Origin: Roseovarius faecimaris
Lineage (GTDB): Bacteria; Pseudomonadota; Alphaproteobacteria; Rhodobacterales; Rhodobacteraceae
Direction of reading: 5' to 3'
DNA: 64,000 nucleotides
NCBI RefSeq assembly: GCF_009762325.1
Contig: NZ_CP034348.1
Span: 3,478,501-3,542,500 of the forward strand
Part shown: one piece after another, positions 45,523 through 54,481 of the stretch
How positions within the stretch are numbered: the first letter of the stretch is position 1
How the letters are laid out: every line of letters begins with the position of its first letter
Translations under genes and position numbers: made by a program
The notes under the pieces: generated by a model
The model's input: the letters and a program-made list of their open reading frames with translations, nothing else
Told to the model about the DNA's origin: nothing
Databases searched by the model: none

Positions 45523-47778
45523 TCAACGGCGCTTGCGGGCCACCTTGCGCTTGGTCTTGTCGGCTTTCCGTTTGGCCTGGCCCGCCTTGCGGCGTGGTGC
45601 CTTGCCGCCCCGCGCGCCAGGCTTGCGCGTCACCGTCTTGCCATCAAGGCTGACCAGTTCCAGCGCCAGACCACCCGTCACCGGAGCCGCTTCGCTTAGC
45701 TTCACGGTGACACGTTGGCCCAGACCGATCACCAGCCCGCTATCCTCGCCGGTCAGCGTGGCGGCATCGCGATCGAAGCGGAAAAACTCCCGCCCGAGCG
45801 AGCGCACCGGAATGAGCCCGTCAGCCCCGGTTTCGTCCAGCCGCACGAAGGCCCCGAATTTGGCCACGCCGCTGATCCGGCCGGTAAATGCCTCGCCGAT
45901 GCGTTCAGAAAGAAACGCCGCGAGGTAACGGTCATTCGTATCGCGCTCGGCCATCATCGAGCGGCGCTCGGTGTCCGAGATATGCTCACCCGTGCTTTGC
46001 AGCGTCTCGATATCGCGCGGGGTCAGCCCGTCCTCGCCCCAGCCATGCGCCGAGATCAGCGAACGGTGCACGATCAGGTCGGCATAGCGCCGGATCGGCG
46101 AGGTGAAATGCGCATAGGACGCCAGAGCCAGCCCGAAATGGCCGAAATTCGCGGGCGCATAATAGGCCTGTGTCATCGACCGCAGGGTGGCCATGTTGAT
46201 CACTTCCGAATGGTCCGTGTCCTGCGCGGCATGCAAAAGCTGGTTGAGGTGCTGCGTCTTCAGCGCCTGCCCCTTGGCCAGGACGAGCCCGGCGGCATCG
46301 GCCACGTCGCGCAGCGTCTCCAGCTTCTCCGGCGGCGGCTCCTCGTGCACCCGAAACAGAAGCGGTGAGCGTTTGGCAATCAGCGTCTCGGCGGCGGCGA
46401 CATTGGCCAGCACCATGCATTCCTCGATGATCTTATGCGCCTCCAGCCGGTCGGCGAAATTGACGCTGAGCACCTTGCCTTCCTCGCTGAGCTCGACCTT
46501 GCGCTCGGGCAGGTCCAGATCGAGCGGCTGGCGGCGGTTGCGCGCGTCTTTCAGCGCCTCATGCGCGGCATAAAGCGGCTTGATGACCTCCTCCATCAGC
46601 GGCGCGCATGCCTCATTGGGCGCGCCATCCATGGCCGCCTGCACCTCGTGGTAGTTGAGCGAGGCGGGCGAGCGCATCAGGCCACGCACGAAGCGGTGAC
46701 CGATCTTTTCGCCATGGGCGTCGATCTGCATGCGCACGGCGATACAGGCGCGCGGCACGCCTTCATGCAGGGAACACAGATCGCCCGAAAGCCGGTCGGG
46801 CAGCATCGGCACGACGCGGTCGGGGAAATAGCTGGAATTGCCGCGCTTGCGCGCCTCCTGATCCAAAGCAGAGCCAGGGCGCACGTAATAGGCCACATCG
46901 GCAATCGCGACCCAGATCACATGCCCGCCCTCGTTTCCGGGGTCGTCATCGGCATGGGCATAGACCGCGTCGTCATGGTCGCGCGCATCGGCGGGGTCGA
47001 TGGTGATCAGCGGCAGCTCGCGCAGGTCCTCGCGGCCATTCAGGCCCGCCGGTTTCATGCGGTCCGCCTCGGCGATCACCTCGTCGGGGAAGTCGTCCGG
47101 GATCCCATGCTGGTGAATCGCAATAAGGCTGACGGCCTTGGGCGCGGTCGGATCGCCCAGACGGTCGGTAATCCGCGCCGAGGGCAAGCCAAGCCGGTCC
47201 TTGGGCCCGGCCTGTTCGGCCTCGACCAATTCGCCATCCCTGGCACCGTTCACCGCATCAGCAGCCACGCGCCATTCCTTGCCGTCGCCCTTGTCGATGG
47301 GCAGGATGCGCCCGCCCTCGCCGCGTTTGCGGAAAATGCCCAGCACCTTGAGCGGGTTGGTCCCGATCCGGCGGATCAGCTTGCCTTCATACTGGTGCGG
47401 CTCGCCCGTCACCTCCTGCACGCGGGCGAGGATCCGGTCGCCTTCGCCCAGTGCCGGATCCGAGGCGCGCGGGATCACCAGAACCTTGGGTTCCGCCGCT
47501 TCGCCATGCCACTCCATCGGGCGCGCGGTCAACTCTCCGTCCGGGGTCTGGCCGGTCACTTGCAACAACGCCACGGGCGGCAGGCGGTCCGGGTCGCGAT
47601 AGGTCTTCTTGCGCTTTTCGAGATGCCCTTCTGCCTCCAGCTCTTTCAGCATGCGCTTGAGGTCGATCCGGTCCGCGCCCTTGATGCCGAAGGCCCGGGC
47701 GATATCGCGTTTGGAAGTGAGGGTCGGGTTGTCGGAAATCCATTGCAGGATTTCGTCCTTCGTCGGCAGGGTGCTCAT
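45523..47778 (-). CDS. rnr: Ribonuclease R
   Basis: The 751-residue enzyme has an N-terminal winged helix (DIARAFGIKGADRIDLKRML), cold-shock domains, the RNB catalytic core with TIDPADARDHDDAVYA (magnesium Asp residues), an S1 domain (about 620-700) and a lysine/arginine-rich tail (GKAPRRKAGQAKRKADK). It degrades structured RNA from the 3' end and takes part in RNA quality control. Confidence 0.96.
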   Translation of the reverse strand: MSTLPTKDEILQWISDNPTLTSKRDIARAFGIKGADRIDLKRMLKELEAEGHLEKRKKTYRDPDRLPPVALLQVTGQTPDGELTARPMEWHGEAAEPKVLVIPRASDPALGEGDRILARVQEVTGEPHQYEGKLIRRIGTNPLKVLGIFRKRGEGGRILPIDKGDGKEWRVAADAVNGARDGELVEAEQAGPKDRLGLPSARITDRLGDPTAPKAVSLIAIHQHGIPDDFPDEVIAEADRMKPAGLNGREDLRELPLITIDPADARDHDDAVYAHADDDPGNEGGHVIWVAIADVAYYVRPGSALDQEARKRGNSSYFPDRVVPMLPDRLSGDLCSLHEGVPRACIAVRMQIDAHGEKIGHRFVRGLMRSPASLNYHEVQAAMDGAPNEACAPLMEEVIKPLYAAHEALKDARNRRQPLDLDLPERKVELSEEGKVLSVNFADRLEAHKIIEECMVLANVAAAETLIAKRSPLLFRVHEEPPPEKLETLRDVADAAGLVLAKGQALKTQHLNQLLHAAQDTDHSEVINMATLRSMTQAYYAPANFGHFGLALASYAHFTSPIRRYADLIVHRSLISAHGWGEDGLTPRDIETLQSTGEHISDTERRSMMAERDTNDRYLAAFLSERIGEAFTGRISGVAKFGAFVRLDETGADGLIPVRSLGREFFRFDRDAATLTGEDSGLVIGLGQRVTVKLSEAAPVTGGLALELVSLDGKTVTRKPGARGGKAPRRKAGQAKRKADKTKRKVARKRR

Positions 47779-47830
47779 GAAACCGGCCTAGCATGGCTGA
47801 TGCGGGGCGTCATCCGGGAAATGCTTGTCG

Positions 47831-47880
47831 CGCCCTTGCGTGCGCGCCGCGCGAGGCAGCCTGTCAGGGCTGACGAGCGG
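47831..47880. repeat. Dispersed 3'-end repeat copy
   Basis: CGCCCTTGCGTGCGCGCC followed by GCGAGGC and ending CTGACGAGCGG. The core is shared with the copy at 58515-58583. It overlaps the 3' end of the DUF2064 gene (stop at 47864-47866). Confidence 0.65.
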
Positions 47881-48454
47881 CGGACAGATCGGCGGCGGTG
47901 TCCACGTCCCGGAGCGTGTCGGTGAGCGCCACGCGATCACGCTCAAAGGCGCGCAGCGTATCGGCCAGCGCATGTTCGGTGGACCAGCGCACATTCCGGA
48001 ACAGCCCCGAGGGCACCGCCCGCACCCGTTTCAGCCCCACCAGCCAATAGCCCCCATCCGGCGCCGCGCCAAACACCGCCTCATGCCGCCCCAGCGCCGC
48101 GAAGGCCCGCGCGATCTGAGGCTTGCCCACACCGGGAATATCCGCGCCGATAATGCAGACCGGCCCGGGCGGCAGGCTAAGGAACACGCGCCCCATTCGG
48201 TCCCCCAGACCGCCCTTGCCTTGCGGCATACGTGGCAGATGCGCGGGCCAGATGCGGCTCATCAGCCCCTCACGGTCGGGCGACACGGCCAGAACCAGAT
48301 CCCACCGCGGATCTTCGACGCGGGCCAGCAGCGACCGCACCTGTCGGCGGAACCACCACGCGGCAGGCACCATTCCGATTTCGCGCCCGAGCCGCGTTTT
48401 GACCCGGCCCGGGCGCGGCTCTTTCACCATGACCACCAGCTTGGGGCGGATCAC
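47864..48454 (-). CDS. DUF2064 / TIGR04282-type glycosyltransferase-like protein
   Basis: The 196-residue protein has a GT-A-like fold with MVKEPRPGRVKTRLG near the N-terminus, IIGADIPGV and the GAAPDGGYWLVGL motif. Relatives are annotated as nucleotidyl- or glycosyltransferases; the true reaction is unclear. It overlaps the GNAT gene by four bases and is the last gene of the dapE operon. Confidence 0.85.
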   Translation of the reverse strand: MIRPKLVVMVKEPRPGRVKTRLGREIGMVPAAWWFRRQVRSLLARVEDPRWDLVLAVSPDREGLMSRIWPAHLPRMPQGKGGLGDRMGRVFLSLPPGPVCIIGADIPGVGKPQIARAFAALGRHEAVFGAAPDGGYWLVGLKRVRAVPSGLFRNVRWSTEHALADTLRAFERDRVALTDTLRDVDTAADLSAARQP

Positions 48455-48876
48455 AGGGCGCGCTCCATCATCCGGTGCGGGAGGCCGCCGGCATCGTCAA
48501 AGACCGGCCCGTAGGCGACAAAGCCCAGCGCCTCGTAAAAGTCCAGGGCATAGGTCTGTGCGCCCAGTTCGGCGCGGGTGACATCGGGCAGGGCGCGCAA
48601 CCGGTCCAGACACGCCTCGATCAGCCGCAGCCCCAGGCCGACGCCGCGATGCGAGGGCAGAACGCAGACCCGGCCGATCTTGCCGGTTCCATCCTTGATC
48701 AGGATACGGGCGGTGCCCACGGGAACATCTCCGTCCAGCGCCAGAAGATGCAGCGCCTCGCCGTCACGGCCATCCTGTTCCAGATCGGGCGCAACACCCT
48801 GTTCCTCGACAAAGACCGCACGGCGCACCGCGTGGCAGGCCGACAGATCTTCGGTTGGGACGATCTCGACACTCAC
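48451..48876 (-). CDS. GNAT family N-acetyltransferase
   Basis: The 141-residue acetyltransferase has motif A in [21 protein letters not shown] (acetyl-CoA pyrophosphate loop) and an ElaA-like opening ([21 protein letters not shown]). The acceptor is unknown. It overlaps dapE upstream and the DUF2064 gene downstream by four bases each. Confidence 0.9.
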   Translation of the reverse strand: MSVEIVPTEDLSACHAVRRAVFVEEQGVAPDLEQDGRDGEALHLLALDGDVPVGTARILIKDGTGKIGRVCVLPSHRGVGLGLRLIEACLDRLRALPDVTRAELGAQTYALDFYEALGFVAYGPVFDDAGGLPHRMMERAL

Positions 48877-50024
48877 GCGAAATAGTCCTTCAGGATGCGG
48901 GCATAGATCGCCTTGAGCTGACGGATCTGCGCCACCTCAACCCGTTCATCCACCTGGTGCATGGTCTTGCCGACAAGGCCGAACTCCACCACCGGGCAAT
49001 GATCCTTCACAAACCGCGCGTCCGACGTGCCGCCAGAGGTGGACAGCTCAGGCCGCACCCCTGTTTCGGCCTCCACCGCTTTTGTCACCATCTCCGACAA
49101 CTCTCCCGGCGGGGTCAGAAAGCTTTCGCCCGAGACCTTCACCTCCATCGCCGCCGTCACCCCTGTCTCTTCGGCGATCCGGTCCAGTTCGCTCTGCATC
49201 CAGCCGATCAGGCTCTGACTAGAATGGGCGTCGTTGAAGCGGATATTGACCGTGGCGCGGCATTGCGCCGGAATGACGTTGGTCGTGGGGTTGCCGGTGT
49301 CGATGGTGACGACCGCCAGCGTCGAGGGATCGAAATGCGCCGTGCCGGTGTCAAGCTCATGCGAGGCCAGCCGGTCCACCAGCCGCGCCATGGCCGGTAC
49401 CGGGTTGACCGCGCGGTGCGGATAGGCCGAATGGCCCTGCACGCCGGTCAGGGTGATCCAGGCCGAAAGCGACCCGCGCCGCCCGATCTTGATCATCTCG
49501 CCCATATGGGTGGGGCAGGTCGGCTCTCCGACCAGGCAGGCGGTCATGCGCTCGCCTTCGCGCTGCATCCAGTCGAGCAGGGCGGTCGTGCCGTCCACGG
49601 CATCGCCCTCTTCATCACCGGTGATCGTCAGGATAATGGCCCCCTCGGGCGGGGCCTCTTGCACCATGTCCACGGCCGCCGCCACAAAGGCCGCCACACC
49701 CGATTTCATGTCGGTCGCGCCGCGCCCCCAAAGCTGGCCGTCCTTCTCGACCGCGCCAAAGGGCGGGACGGACCACGCTGCTTCGTCCCCCACCGGCACG
49801 ACATCGGTGTGCCCGTTGAACCCGAAGGAGCGGTTCGCGCCCTTGTCGCCCCAGCGGGCAAAAAGATTGGCCACCCCGCCACGATCGACGCGGGTGCAGG
49901 CAAACCCGGCCTCGCTCAGCACCTGCTCAAGCAACACCAGGGCGCCGCCTTCGTCAGGGGTCACCGAGGCGCAGCGGATCAGCTTTGCGGTCAGGTCAAC
50001 GGGGTCGAGCGGGGCATGTGTCAT
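48873..50024 (-). CDS. dapE: Succinyl-diaminopimelate desuccinylase
   Basis: The 383-residue M20 enzyme carries the zinc and catalytic motifs [28 protein letters not shown] and ITGDEEGDA, and the DapE-specific [11 protein letters not shown]. It removes succinate from N-succinyl-LL-diaminopimelate for lysine and peptidoglycan. It heads a three-gene overlapping operon; dapD is 2.8 kb away on the same strand. Confidence 0.95.
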   Translation of the reverse strand: MTHAPLDPVDLTAKLIRCASVTPDEGGALVLLEQVLSEAGFACTRVDRGGVANLFARWGDKGANRSFGFNGHTDVVPVGDEAAWSVPPFGAVEKDGQLWGRGATDMKSGVAAFVAAAVDMVQEAPPEGAIILTITGDEEGDAVDGTTALLDWMQREGERMTACLVGEPTCPTHMGEMIKIGRRGSLSAWITLTGVQGHSAYPHRAVNPVPAMARLVDRLASHELDTGTAHFDPSTLAVVTIDTGNPTTNVIPAQCRATVNIRFNDAHSSQSLIGWMQSELDRIAEETGVTAAMEVKVSGESFLTPPGELSEMVTKAVEAETGVRPELSTSGGTSDARFVKDHCPVVEFGLVGKTMHQVDERVEVAQIRQLKAIYARILKDYFA

Positions 50025-50324
50025 GAACTGTCCTGTCGGCGGGAAAATCGTCGGTCCTGACCTAGCGCGCTTTGCCAGCGCACGCAAATGTGGCGGCAAA
50101 GGCGCGTATCTCTGCGATTTTCGCCGAAGACCCCCGTTAACCCCTTAACAGGTCATCTGAAACTTGCTACCAAATCCTCAATAAATGACCCGAGGCAGGG
50201 CAATCAGCAGGGCCGCACACGGCCCGGTATCGAGCGGACACAGAGCAGGTCCACAAGAAACGACAGGAGCGGAGCAGATCCGCCGCGCTGATCATTGCGC
50301 TGCCTCACGGGATATGAGGCGGGT
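50025..50324. other. Gene-free region between dapE and the anchor-L gene
   Basis: 300 bases with no credible gene. It holds the divergent promoters. An inverted repeat GTTAA-CCCC-TTAAC lies at 50136-50149. No riboswitch pattern is seen. Confidence 0.5.
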
Positions 50325-51011
50325 ATGGGTGCAGCTTTGAAACATCCCATTTGTCGCGGGACAAGCGCGACAGAGATGGCGCAGGCGCTGCTTGGCGCCG
50401 GGGCCACCGTCCTCAATGCGTCCTGTTCCGGGGATCCGGCCCTTTCGGGCACCTGCTCTGGTGACGACACTGGCGCATCAGGGGGGACGCCGGGCCGTCG
50501 CGGGGCTGTTCTGGCGACCGGTGTCGGAGCCGGTGACACGGCTCAGCTCGATGTGGATTTCATCCCTGCCGGAGATGTGTTGACGATGCGTCTGCTTTTC
50601 ACGGGCGCGCGCCTGTCTCTCTCCGCCGAGGGGACCGGTCCCGATAGTTTCGCGGTCTGGATCAACGGGCGGCCTGTCCCTCTGTCTCCGGGCGAAAGCG
50701 CCTCCGCCTTTGGCAAAGCGCAGGGCTCACACGGGCTGAGCGCCGCGATGACGCTGATCGTCCCGGTCCATGCCGGGCAGGTGAACTCGATCCGTTTCGG
50801 CCTTGCCGGGGATAAGGCCGGATCAGAGGGCGTGACCCTGAGGATCGTCGGGGAACCGGTGCGCATCTCGCCGCGCCGCGAGGAGGACGGCCCCCTGGTC
50901 TGCGGCACCGGCACCGGATCGGGCGATGTTCTGGCCAATGATGTCGAGAGCATGGGCGGCACGCTGATCATCACCCATGTCGATGATCTGCCCACCGGCG
51001 AGGCGGCCTGA
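50325..51011 (+). CDS. Choice-of-anchor L-like protein ending in a cut Ig-like repeat
   Basis: The 228-residue product has a choice-of-anchor L-like core (AQALLGAGATVLNASCSGDPAL, an LDVDFIPAGDVLTMRLLFTGA strand pair, then SFAVWINGRPVPLSPGE) and finishes with the start of a cadherin/Ig-like repeat (DVLANDVESMGGTLIITHVD) that is cut short. Such proteins sit outside the cell. No signal peptide is evident. Its TGA is followed at once by the ATG of the Hint gene in the same frame. Confidence 0.6.
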   Translation: MGAALKHPICRGTSATEMAQALLGAGATVLNASCSGDPALSGTCSGDDTGASGGTPGRRGAVLATGVGAGDTAQLDVDFIPAGDVLTMRLLFTGARLSLSAEGTGPDSFAVWINGRPVPLSPGESASAFGKAQGSHGLSAAMTLIVPVHAGQVNSIRFGLAGDKAGSEGVTLRIVGEPVRISPRREEDGPLVCGTGTGSGDVLANDVESMGGTLIITHVDDLPTGEAA

Positions 51012-52109
51012 ATGGGGTGGATCGGGCTTTTCGACGGCGACACGCCCCGCTTTGACCGCAAGGGGCTGACCAATGCGCGTCTGGCCTCCAGCCCGCTGCC
51101 GCCGCCCGACACGATGATGCCCCGCGGCACACTTCTGGCCGAAACGCGGCTGTCGCCCGACGGGCGTCCGCGGATGCTCCTGCAGATCGGACGCGATCAT
51201 CCCTGGCAGTTCAGCCTGTCGCTGCAGGCGCTGCCCGGCGGCGGGTTCATCCTGATCGAAACGCAGGAAGACCGGATGCGCCATGTCACCCTGCCGCATG
51301 TGCCCGATGGGCGGATGGATGTGATCCGCCTGACCTATCGCTGGGACGCGCCGGGCAAGACCGGGCGGCTGACCATGGAACGGCCCGAGGCCGACACCTC
51401 CCATTCGGTCGAGATGCCGCCGCCGCATGCCCTGCCCATGGCGGATCTCGCGCAGGTCATCATCCACCCGCATTACCGCGCCTCGGAAACCGAGACCGGC
51501 ATCAGCCTTCTGGCCCTGTCGGACCGGATCGAGCCGCAAGGCCCCCTGCCCGGGCTGACCGGCAGCGTGCCGGTGGCCACCCCGTCAGGCTTCATGCCCG
51601 CGGGGGCGCTCAGGCGCGGCGATCTGGTGCAGACCCAGTCGGGCGAGGCGGTGCCGGTCCTGCAAACCGTGCGCCAGGTCATGCCCGCCCACGGCACGCT
51701 GCGTCCGGTGCGCCTGCGGGCGCCCTATTTCGGGCTGCGCCGCGATATCGTGGTGGCCCCGCATCAGCGCCTGGTGATCAGCGGCAGTCAGGTCGAGTAT
51801 CTCTTTGGCCGCGAGGCGGTGCTGGTCCCGGCCCGGCACCTGATCAACAATGTCTCGGCCCTGCCTGCGACCGGCCCGGACCTGGTGACCTATCATCACC
51901 TGCTTTTGCCCAATCACGAGGTGATCAATGCAGCGGGCTGCCCGGTGGAGAGCCTCTATGTGGGTCGCCTGCGCCGTAAACCCGACGCGCTGGCCGCAAG
52001 CCTGCTGGCCCCGTTCGACCGCGCGCATCTGCCCGAGCATCCGCAACCGGTCTGGCCGGTGCTGAAACCGTTCGAAGCGGTGGCGCTGGCCCTCAGCCGG
52101 GTGGCGTGA
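51012..52109 (+). CDS. Hint domain-containing protein
   Basis: The 365-residue protein starts MGWIGLFDGDTPRF and has a lectin-like N-terminal half (about 1-170) and a Hint (hedgehog/intein) domain from about 185 (VPVATPSGFMPAGALRRGDLVQTQSG), with VVAPHQRLVISG and LLPNHEVINAAG (the block with His/Asn). Hint domains self-process, usually by cleavage. The first catalytic residue, normally Cys or Ser, appears as Val-Ala-Thr here, so autoprocessing is uncertain. The start codon abuts the upstream stop. Confidence 0.8.
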   Translation: MGWIGLFDGDTPRFDRKGLTNARLASSPLPPPDTMMPRGTLLAETRLSPDGRPRMLLQIGRDHPWQFSLSLQALPGGGFILIETQEDRMRHVTLPHVPDGRMDVIRLTYRWDAPGKTGRLTMERPEADTSHSVEMPPPHALPMADLAQVIIHPHYRASETETGISLLALSDRIEPQGPLPGLTGSVPVATPSGFMPAGALRRGDLVQTQSGEAVPVLQTVRQVMPAHGTLRPVRLRAPYFGLRRDIVVAPHQRLVISGSQVEYLFGREAVLVPARHLINNVSALPATGPDLVTYHHLLLPNHEVINAAGCPVESLYVGRLRRKPDALAASLLAPFDRAHLPEHPQPVWPVLKPFEAVALALSRVA

Positions 52110-52113
52110 GGCC

Positions 52114-52145
52114 GCGGCGCACTCGTCCGCCCCTTACGTGTCGGC
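52114..52145. repeat. Dispersed 3'-end repeat, left-half copy
   Basis: CTCGTCCGCCCCTTACGTGT, then CGGCC. 22 of 25 positions match the complement of the right arm of the hairpin at 58515-58583. It lies between the 3' end of the Hint gene and that of the convergent hypothetical gene. Confidence 0.55.
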
Positions 52146-52469
52146 CTCGTCAAAAAACGGCGTCACCTGCGCGACGATCACGGCGTTTTCCTCAAGCGCG
52201 CGTTGCATCAACCCGCGCTCCTCGCCGCTGATCTCATGGCCCTCGGCCTCGCGCTCGGCCAGGGTGCCGTAGCCGGTCACATCGAGCGGCGCCATGTCGG
52301 CCTGTTTCAGGATTGCCACGCTCTCGCGCACGGCCTCGGCCTCGTCCACGCCGGAGGCATAGAGCATCAGCGCCGCCCCGGTGGCCCCATCGGGCAGGCC
52401 ATCGCCCTCCTTGCGGCCCACTTCGACAAGGAGGGTATAGACCTGCTGTTTGCTGTTTGTCCTGGCCAT
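52134..52469 (-). CDS. Hypothetical protein
   Basis: The 111-residue acidic product (MARTNSKQQVYTLLVEVGRK...) has ALMLYASGVDEAEAVRESVA and a GYGTLAEREAEGHEISGEE segment. It is conserved-looking but of unknown function; no signal or membrane segment. Convergent with the Hint gene. Confidence 0.75.
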   Translation of the reverse strand: MARTNSKQQVYTLLVEVGRKEGDGLPDGATGAALMLYASGVDEAEAVRESVAILKQADMAPLDVTGYGTLAEREAEGHEISGEERGLMQRALEENAVIVAQVTPFFDEADT

Positions 52470-52530
52470 GCCCGCGTTCCTTGGTCATTCGCGCGGCCCT
52501 GTCAAGCGCCGCGCCGCCGGTGCCTATCGG

Positions 52531-52773
52531 TCAGCGCATCCTGCGATAGGCCCAGATCAACAGGCTCGCCCCGGCGATGCCGACAAAAAGCTGCGGAATC
52601 CAGCTGTTCGCGGCATATATCCCGATCAGCCCAAGTATGGCATTGAGCACAACCGCGCCGATGATCCCCAGCACGACGTTCAGCAGAATGCCGGTGTTGG
52701 CCTTCATGATCATGCTGGCAATCCAGCCCGCAAGCCCGCCGACGATGATGGATGCGATGATCCCGAGTCCCAT
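52531..52773 (-). CDS. GlsB/YeaQ/YmgE family stress-response membrane protein
   Basis: The 80-residue protein has three hydrophobic segments and the glycine pattern GLGIIASIIVGGLAGWIASM (start of the transglycosylase-associated family), followed by GILLNVVLGIIGAVVLNAIL. Such small inner-membrane proteins are induced by stress. Function unknown. Confidence 0.92.
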   Translation of the reverse strand: MGLGIIASIIVGGLAGWIASMIMKANTGILLNVVLGIIGAVVLNAILGLIGIYAANSWIPQLFVGIAGASLLIWAYRRMR

Positions 52774-52836
52774 GGCACGTCCCTCCGCGTTTGCCTATCC
52801 TGCTGCCCCGACATCGCTTGGCGGCAATCGGTTCCC

Positions 52837-53664
52837 TCAGTCGCGCAGAAGCTCGTTGATGCCGGTCTTGGAGCGGGTCTTCTCATCCACCCGCTTCACG
52901 ATCACGGCGCAATAAAGGTTGATGTTGTTCTTGGTCGGCATGGAGCCCGCCACCACCACCGAATAGGGCGGCACCTCGCCATACATCACCTCGCCCGTCT
53001 CGCGATCCACGATCTTGGTGGATTTACCGATGAAGACACCCATGCCCAACACCGAGCCTTCGCGCACGATGCAGCCCTCGACCACTTCGGACCGCGCCCC
53101 GATAAAGCAATTGTCCTCGATGATGGTCGGGCCCGCCTGCATCGGCTCCAGCACGCCGCCGATCCCGACGCCGCCCGACAGGTGCACGTTCTTGCCGATC
53201 TGGGCGCAGCTGCCCACGGTGGCCCAGGTATCGACCATCGTGCCTTCGTCGACATAGGCCCCGAGGTTCACGAAGGACGGCATCAGCACCACACCCGGCG
53301 CGATATAGGCCGAGCGGCGCACCACGCAGTTGGGCACCGCGCGAAAGCCCGCAGCGCCCCATTCATTGTCGCCCCAGTCTTTCCATTTGCTGTCGACCTT
53401 GTCCCACCAGGCGCCGCCCTGAGCCGAGCCCTCCTGGCGTTCCATATCCTTCAGGCGGAAGCCCAGCAGCACCGCTTTCTTGGCCCATTGGTTCACATGC
53501 CAGTCGCCGTTTGCCTGGCGCTCGGCCACGCGCAGGCTGCCGCTGTCGAGCGCGTTCAGCGTGTCCTCGATCGTTTCGCGTGTCTCGCCTGTGGTGGCGG
53601 GGGTGATCGTGTCGCGCGCCTCCCAGGCGGCTTCGATGGCGGTTTCCAGTTGGGCGTTGGACAT
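52837..53664 (-). CDS. dapD: Tetrahydrodipicolinate N-succinyltransferase
   Basis: The 275-residue enzyme has an N-terminal helical domain and a left-handed beta-helix of hexapeptide repeats ([41 protein letters not shown]). It transfers succinate from succinyl-CoA to tetrahydrodipicolinate. Together with dapE it fixes the succinylase branch of lysine and diaminopimelate synthesis. Confidence 0.97.
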   Translation of the reverse strand: MSNAQLETAIEAAWEARDTITPATTGETRETIEDTLNALDSGSLRVAERQANGDWHVNQWAKKAVLLGFRLKDMERQEGSAQGGAWWDKVDSKWKDWGDNEWGAAGFRAVPNCVVRRSAYIAPGVVLMPSFVNLGAYVDEGTMVDTWATVGSCAQIGKNVHLSGGVGIGGVLEPMQAGPTIIEDNCFIGARSEVVEGCIVREGSVLGMGVFIGKSTKIVDRETGEVMYGEVPPYSVVVAGSMPTKNNINLYCAVIVKRVDEKTRSKTGINELLRD

Positions 53665-54067
53665 TGGGGGCTACCTTCTTTTTGCATGGGGTCTGCCGAC
53701 CCTGTCGGTGTCCTTATCCCGAAACATGCGCCCATGATCAATCGCCTGCGCCTGTTTTGGTCTGAGTTTCGACATATATCAGCCGTTCAACACCGCCGCC
53801 CGCGGCCCCGGATACCCGGCGCAGAAGCGCGACCGACCCCCTCCTCTGACGGTCGAAACAGCGGCAATTCACGAGAAATCAGCGGCACAGTGCCCAATTT
53901 CACCAAGATGTTTCCTTTTTTTGGCCACGTTTATTTCGAATATCTGAAGCTTGGGCGATTGTTGGGATGGCCCGAGTGACATGCAATCGACGATTGCAGC
54001 TTTTGACGCAACCCGTCGCGGCGCGGTTCGAAAGGCGATGCGCGACAGGTTAGAAGGGGACGTTGAA
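53665..54067. other. Gene-free region between dapD and TadE
   Basis: 403 bases without a supported gene between divergent dapD and tadE. The AT-rich part near 53910-53950 (CCTTTTTTTGGCCACG) may hold the tadE promoter, but I see no convincing -35/-10 pair. An in-frame ATG at 53981 gives a longer tadE but lacks a ribosome site. Confidence 0.5.
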
Positions 54068-54481
54068 ATGGGACGCAAAACCAAACACTTGTTCCGGCGG
54101 GCAAGAGGGTTCAGGAAGGATGCCGATGGCAGTGCCTCCATCGAATTCGTGCTCTGGATGCCCGTTTTCATGTTCATCCTGATGCTCACGATTGATGCCA
54201 GCATCCTGTTTATGAGCCAGTCCAACTACTGGAGCATTTCAAGGGATACCGCGCGTCTCGTGTCACGCCACGCGATCACGGAAGAACAAGCCAAAACCTA
54301 TGCCGAAGCGGCAGCGGTCAACAAATTCGCCTCGCCCACGGCGAGTGTCACCAAAAACGGTCAGACCGTGACCGTGGTTCTGACCTCGCCGGCGAGTCAG
54401 CTGACGGTGTTCAACCTGTTCAGCTTCGCCACGCCCTACCAGGTTGAAGCCTCGACAACACAAGCTCTGGAGCCGATCTAA
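54068..54481 (+). CDS. TadE family pilus assembly protein
   Basis: The 137-residue pseudopilin-like protein has a DADGSASIEFVLWMPVFMF motif (the TadE hydrophobic helix preceded by a Glu, about residues 20-48) and a short extracytoplasmic C-terminal beta region. TadE is a minor pseudopilin of the Tad/Flp pilus. AAGGGG precedes the ATG. Its stop overlaps the TadG start (TAATG). No other tad gene lies in the window. Confidence 0.88.
   Translation: MGRKTKHLFRRARGFRKDADGSASIEFVLWMPVFMFILMLTIDASILFMSQSNYWSISRDTARLVSRHAITEEQAKTYAEAAAVNKFASPTASVTKNGQTVTVVLTSPASQLTVFNLFSFATPYQVEASTTQALEPI

Noticed and set aside
46435-47925. A 496-codon plus-strand frame over rnr
   Set aside because: Antisense to RNase R, whose catalytic domains are unmistakable; no ribosome site or domain.
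50136-50149. GTTAA-CCCC-TTAAC as a CtrA box
   Set aside because: Spacing between the TTAA halves is four, not seven bases.
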